Part shown: piece by piece, positions 61,456 through 64,000 of the stretch | How positions within the stretch are numbered: the first letter of the stretch is position 1 | How the letters are laid out: every line of letters starts with the position of its first letter | Origin: Oceanobacillus rekensis | Lineage (GTDB): Bacteria > Bacillota > Bacilli > Bacillales > Amphibacillaceae | Direction: 5' to 3' | Length of the DNA stretch: 64,000 bases | Assembly: GCF_002153375.1 (NCBI RefSeq) | Contig: NZ_MTBQ01000001.1 | Span: 372,001-436,000 of the forward strand | Made by a program: the position numbers and the translations under genes | Notes under the pieces: generated by a model | The model's input: only the letters and a program-made list of their open reading frames with translations | The model's database searches: none | Told to the model about the DNA's origin: nothing

Positions 61456-61475
61456 ATGAGTGAGTAGTCGTTCAT
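61456..61475. promoter_or_regulatory. FadR operator upstream of fadR
   Basis: On the minus strand ATGAACGACTACTCACTCAT fits the B. subtilis FadR box ATGAATGAnTAnTCATTCAT except for two single-base changes. It lies 35 bp before the fadR start, downstream of the lcfA stop. Confidence 0.8.
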
Positions 61476-61537
61476 TATTTTAATTTTATCACTCAACAGA
61501 TAATTCTGTCAATAATTAGCTTGTCCTATATTTAAAG

Positions 61538-61558
61538 AAAAAAGAGCCGAGGCTCAAA
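61538..61558 (-). terminator. Short terminator-like hairpin after lcfA
   Basis: TTTGAGCCTCGGCTC folds into a short GAGC/GCTC stem followed by six T at the lcfA stop. It is weak by stem length but well placed, and may reduce read-through into fadR. Confidence 0.55.
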
Positions 61559-63254
61559 CGGTTTTGGTAGCTTCTTTCTGTTTTTCTGTTTCTTCATCAA
61601 CCAGCCTTCTTCTCAAAATCTTCCCAACAGCTGTTTTTGGAAGTTCATCACGGAATTCATATAATTTTGGAACTTTGTATACAGCTAGATGCTTACGACA
61701 AAATTCATTTAATTCTTCTTCAGCAAGCGAATAACCTTCCTTCAGAACAACATAGGCCTTTACTGTTTCGCCGCGGTATTGATCTGGTATACCTGCAACT
61801 ACTGCTTCCTGTATACCTTCATGCTCATAAAGTACTTCTTCAACTTCACGAGGATAAATATTATATCCCCCAGCAATGATCATATCTTTTTTACGATCAA
61901 CGACAAAGAAATATCCATCCTCATTCATATAGCCCAGATCTCCGGTAAACAGCCAGCCATCTTTTAAAACATTATCTGTTTCTTCCTTATTATTCCAGTA
62001 ACCTTGCATAACTTGAGGACCTTTCACAGCAATTTCTCCAACTTCACCAATCTCAGCTTCCTCTCTATCGGATTCCATTTTAAAGATTTTACAGTCGGTG
62101 TCTGGCCATGGTAAACCAATACTTCCATTTACCCGATCTGACCAGATTAGGTTCGCATGGGTTACAGGAGAGGTTTCTGTTAAGCCGTAGCCTTCAACAA
62201 GCTTTCCACCAGTGACTTTTTCAAATTGTTGCTGGACTTCCAGTGGTAATGGAGCTGAACCACTAAGACATGCTTCAATAGATGAAAGATCATATTTCTT
62301 AATGTCTGGATGGTTTAATAGACCGACATAAATAGTAGGCGCACCTGGAAACAGTGTAGGCTTTTGCTTTTCAATCATCTTCAATACATCAAGTGGGTTA
62401 AACTTCGGCATCAATATCATTTTGAAACCTCGCTTAATTGCGAAGTTCATTACCGTTGTCATCCCATAGACGTGAAAGAATGGCAAAACACCTAATACGG
62501 CTCCCTTACTATTACTTGCTTTATAAAGCCATGTTTCACACATCTGCAAATTTGATGTCAAGTTATAGTGTGTGAGCATAACACCTTTCGGATGGCCAGT
62601 TGTGCCACCGGTATATTGCAGTAATGCAAGATCAACGCGAGGATTTAAAGACGTCTCTAGGTAATCAGCAGAAGACTTTTCCATTAATTGTTTCCATACA
62701 TGGGTATCTCCACTTTGTTCAACTTTGACTACCATATTGTATTCTTTTTTCTGGATATATGGATATAGAATGTTTTTAGGGAATGGTAAGTAATCTTTTA
62801 TTCCTGTAACGATTGTATGCTTAAGTGAGGTTTTAATTTTAACATTGGTTACTCTGGGGAGCAGAATATCCAAACATACAATAACCGTGGTGTCAGAATC
62901 ATTCAGCTGGTACTCTAATTCTCTTTCTGTATATAGTGGATTCGTCTGGACAACAATACCTCCAGCCATAAGAATTCCGTAATAACTTATAACTGCCTGT
63001 GGACAATTTGGCAGCATAATTGCTACTTTATCACCTTTTCTCACACCAAGGGTCTGCAAATAGTTCGCCATTTTTTTAGATTCGGTATACAAATCGCCAT
63101 AGGAAATATCTTTACCCATAAAGTGAAGCGCTTTCTTTTCTTTGTAACGATCAGTACTTTCGGCCAGGTAAGCATAAAGAGGTTTCTCATCGTACTCTAA
63201 AGATGGTGGTATATCAATCGGATAATGATCATGCCATTTACGAGTAAACTTCAT
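61554..63254 (-). CDS. lcfA: Long-chain fatty-acid-CoA ligase
   Basis: A 566-residue AMP-forming acyl-CoA synthetase. P-loop-like YTGGTTGHPKGVMLTHYN (about 217-234), VEGYGLTETSPV, and GWLFTGDLGYMNEDGYFFVV; the catalytic lysine is near the C-terminus in LPKTAVGKILRR. Activates fatty acids for beta-oxidation. No FadR box was seen upstream of it, in contrast to fadR. Confidence 0.96.
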   Translation of the reverse strand: MKFTRKWHDHYPIDIPPSLEYDEKPLYAYLAESTDRYKEKKALHFMGKDISYGDLYTESKKMANYLQTLGVRKGDKVAIMLPNCPQAVISYYGILMAGGIVVQTNPLYTERELEYQLNDSDTTVIVCLDILLPRVTNVKIKTSLKHTIVTGIKDYLPFPKNILYPYIQKKEYNMVVKVEQSGDTHVWKQLMEKSSADYLETSLNPRVDLALLQYTGGTTGHPKGVMLTHYNLTSNLQMCETWLYKASNSKGAVLGVLPFFHVYGMTTVMNFAIKRGFKMILMPKFNPLDVLKMIEKQKPTLFPGAPTIYVGLLNHPDIKKYDLSSIEACLSGSAPLPLEVQQQFEKVTGGKLVEGYGLTETSPVTHANLIWSDRVNGSIGLPWPDTDCKIFKMESDREEAEIGEVGEIAVKGPQVMQGYWNNKEETDNVLKDGWLFTGDLGYMNEDGYFFVVDRKKDMIIAGGYNIYPREVEEVLYEHEGIQEAVVAGIPDQYRGETVKAYVVLKEGYSLAEEELNEFCRKHLAVYKVPKLYEFRDELPKTAVGKILRRRLVDEETEKQKEATKTV

Positions 63255-63346
63255 TTTACATTCCTCCCTATAATTATACTATAACCATTATACCGATTAA
63301 TTTCTATTTTTAGAAATTTAATTTAATATTATTTAAAATTTATTTG

Positions 63347-63427
63347 TCATATTAAATAAAAAATACCTACGATGAGAAAAATGATTGCAACTACAATTAA
63401 TATTTTTGCCAGCCGATCCAGTACCAT
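63347..63427 (-). CDS. 26-residue single-span membrane peptide
   Basis: The ORF reads MVLDRLAKILIVVAIIFLIV followed by GIFYLI and TGA. It has an amphipathic/basic start and one hydrophobic span. AAGGGGG lies 9 bp before the ATG, and it begins 15 bp after the DUF350 gene, so it looks translated. I do not recognise a family. No terminator was seen in the stretch following it. Confidence 0.6.
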   Translation of the reverse strand: MVLDRLAKILIVVAIIFLIVGIFYLI

Positions 63428-63441
63428 AGTTCGTTTCCCCC

Positions 63442-63849
63442 TTATTCAATGCTTGCTCCAATTACAAATGCCAACCCAATAGAGATTATCATAGATATGA
63501 AACCGACTGCTTTATTGTCTTTTCCAATTTCTTCATCAACTTTAATTGTTGGTGTAAGGAATTCGAACATTAAATAACCAAATAATAATAAAATGAAACC
63601 AAAAAATCCCCAACCAATAGATTGTAGAAGCGTGTCATTATGTTCAATGGAGTAACGAAAAATTGTCGCTATTCCAAAGAGTTTACCGCCGGTTGCCATT
63701 GCAACAGCGAAATTTCCTTTCTTAATCTCTTCCCAGTTTTTATATGATGTTACAAGTTCAAAAATTGCAAGAAAGACAAGTGTACAGAGAACAAACACAC
63801 TGTACCGAGCAGCGGTTACAACAATTATGTTTTCCCAGAAACCTTCCAT
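63442..63849 (-). CDS. yshE: DUF350 membrane protein (YshE)
   Basis: A 135-residue protein with four membrane helices (about 8-28, 48-66, 74-97 and 113-133), typical of DUF350. Function unknown. B. subtilis yshE lies between mutSB and lcfA, as here. ATG at 63849 follows GGAGAG by 10 bp; an adjacent GTG one codon upstream is better spaced and could be used instead. Confidence 0.88.
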   Translation of the reverse strand: MEGFWENIIVVTAARYSVFVLCTLVFLAIFELVTSYKNWEEIKKGNFAVAMATGGKLFGIATIFRYSIEHNDTLLQSIGWGFFGFILLLFGYLMFEFLTPTIKVDEEIGKDNKAVGFISMIISIGLAFVIGASIE

Positions 63850-63879
63850 CACAGCGATTCTCTCCTGTTCTATTACAGA

Positions 63880-63903
63880 TTTCGCCCTCACTTGAGGGCG
63901 AAA
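63880..63903 (-). terminator. Hairpin between mutS2 and yshE
   Basis: TTTCGCCCTCA/TGAGGGCGAAA, perfect 11-bp stem with a tight loop. The minus-strand tail lacks a T run, so it may attenuate or stabilise rather than fully terminate. Confidence 0.55.
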
Positions 63904-63931
63904 GTTTGATTATATTGTTGGCAAAGGTTGT

Positions 63932-64000
63932 TTACCTGAATTCAATAACTGTAACGCCACTTCCGCCTTCATTGCCTTCACCCGATCTCGCAGATGCGAT
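63932..64000 (-). CDS. mutS2: MutS2 protein, C-terminal end (cut by window edge)
   Basis: The last 22 residues of a gene continuing past the right edge: an Ala/Ser/Gly stretch then GEGNEGGSGVTVIEFR, the typical ending of MutS2 Smr domains (GxGxTxVEL/F). Position next to yshE fits B. subtilis mutSB. Confidence 0.8.
   Translation of the reverse strand: MASARSGEGNEGGSGVTVIEFR

Overview
The window is a 64 kb stretch of low-G+C chromosome from an endospore-forming member of the Bacillaceae, most like the Oceanobacillus/Virgibacillus group. The evidence is the gene content (spo0B, spoIVFA/B, spoIIB, spoVID, safA, gerE, gerM, a CoxA-like lipoprotein), a gene order that follows the tgt-to-mutS2 segment of the Bacillus subtilis chromosome almost gene for gene, strong GGAGG ribosome binding sites, frequent TTG starts and a T-box leader. 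The genus is inferred from recall of synteny and style, not from a search. Nearly all genes lie on the minus strand.

Layout in coordinate order: tgt (5' end only)-queA-DUF2905-ruvB-ruvA (1-3086); yebC, a CoxA-like lipoprotein, nadE and safA (3251-6736); pheA-obgE-spo0B and rpmA-prp-rplU with an L21 leader (7148-11100); spoIVFB-spoIVFA, minD-minC, mreD-mreC-mreB, radC, spoIIB (11228-18982); folC, a plus-strand pair of RimK-like ATP-grasp genes, and valS with its T-box (19640-26215); ysxE-spoVID; the haem operon hemAXCDBL (29214-35418); a membrane protein, engB-lonA, clpX, tig, ysoA (35917-43882); a broken cell-wall hydrolase beside tRNA-Arg and tRNA-Gly (44248-45346); ysnB-rdgB-rph, gerM, racE-ysmB, gerE, ysmA (45546-51484); sdhCAB, yslB, uvrC, trxA (51562-57822); and the fatty-acid degradation block etfA-etfB-fadB-fadR-lcfA, a 26-codon membrane ORF, a DUF350 gene and the 3' end of mutS2 (58208-64000).

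Functionally this is mostly core housekeeping: tRNA queuosine modification, recombination, division-site and cell-shape control, ribosome assembly, haem synthesis, proteolysis, succinate dehydrogenase, beta-oxidation, and several stages of sporulation and germination. The accessory signal is concentrated in the gaps. Two interspersed repeat families, called A and B here, fill many of the longer intergenic regions. An exact 51-bp inverted repeat belonging to family A brackets folC plus the tandem ATP-grasp pair. That pair is the one module that is not standard for this chromosomal segment and is the best candidate for an undescribed function.

Compared with the B. subtilis order recalled from memory, bofC, the nad biosynthesis cluster, pheB, maf and lonB are absent from their usual places, and nadE sits inside the safA-coxA interval. 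A good FadR operator and a short terminator suggest that fadR-fadB-etfBA can be transcribed separately from lcfA.
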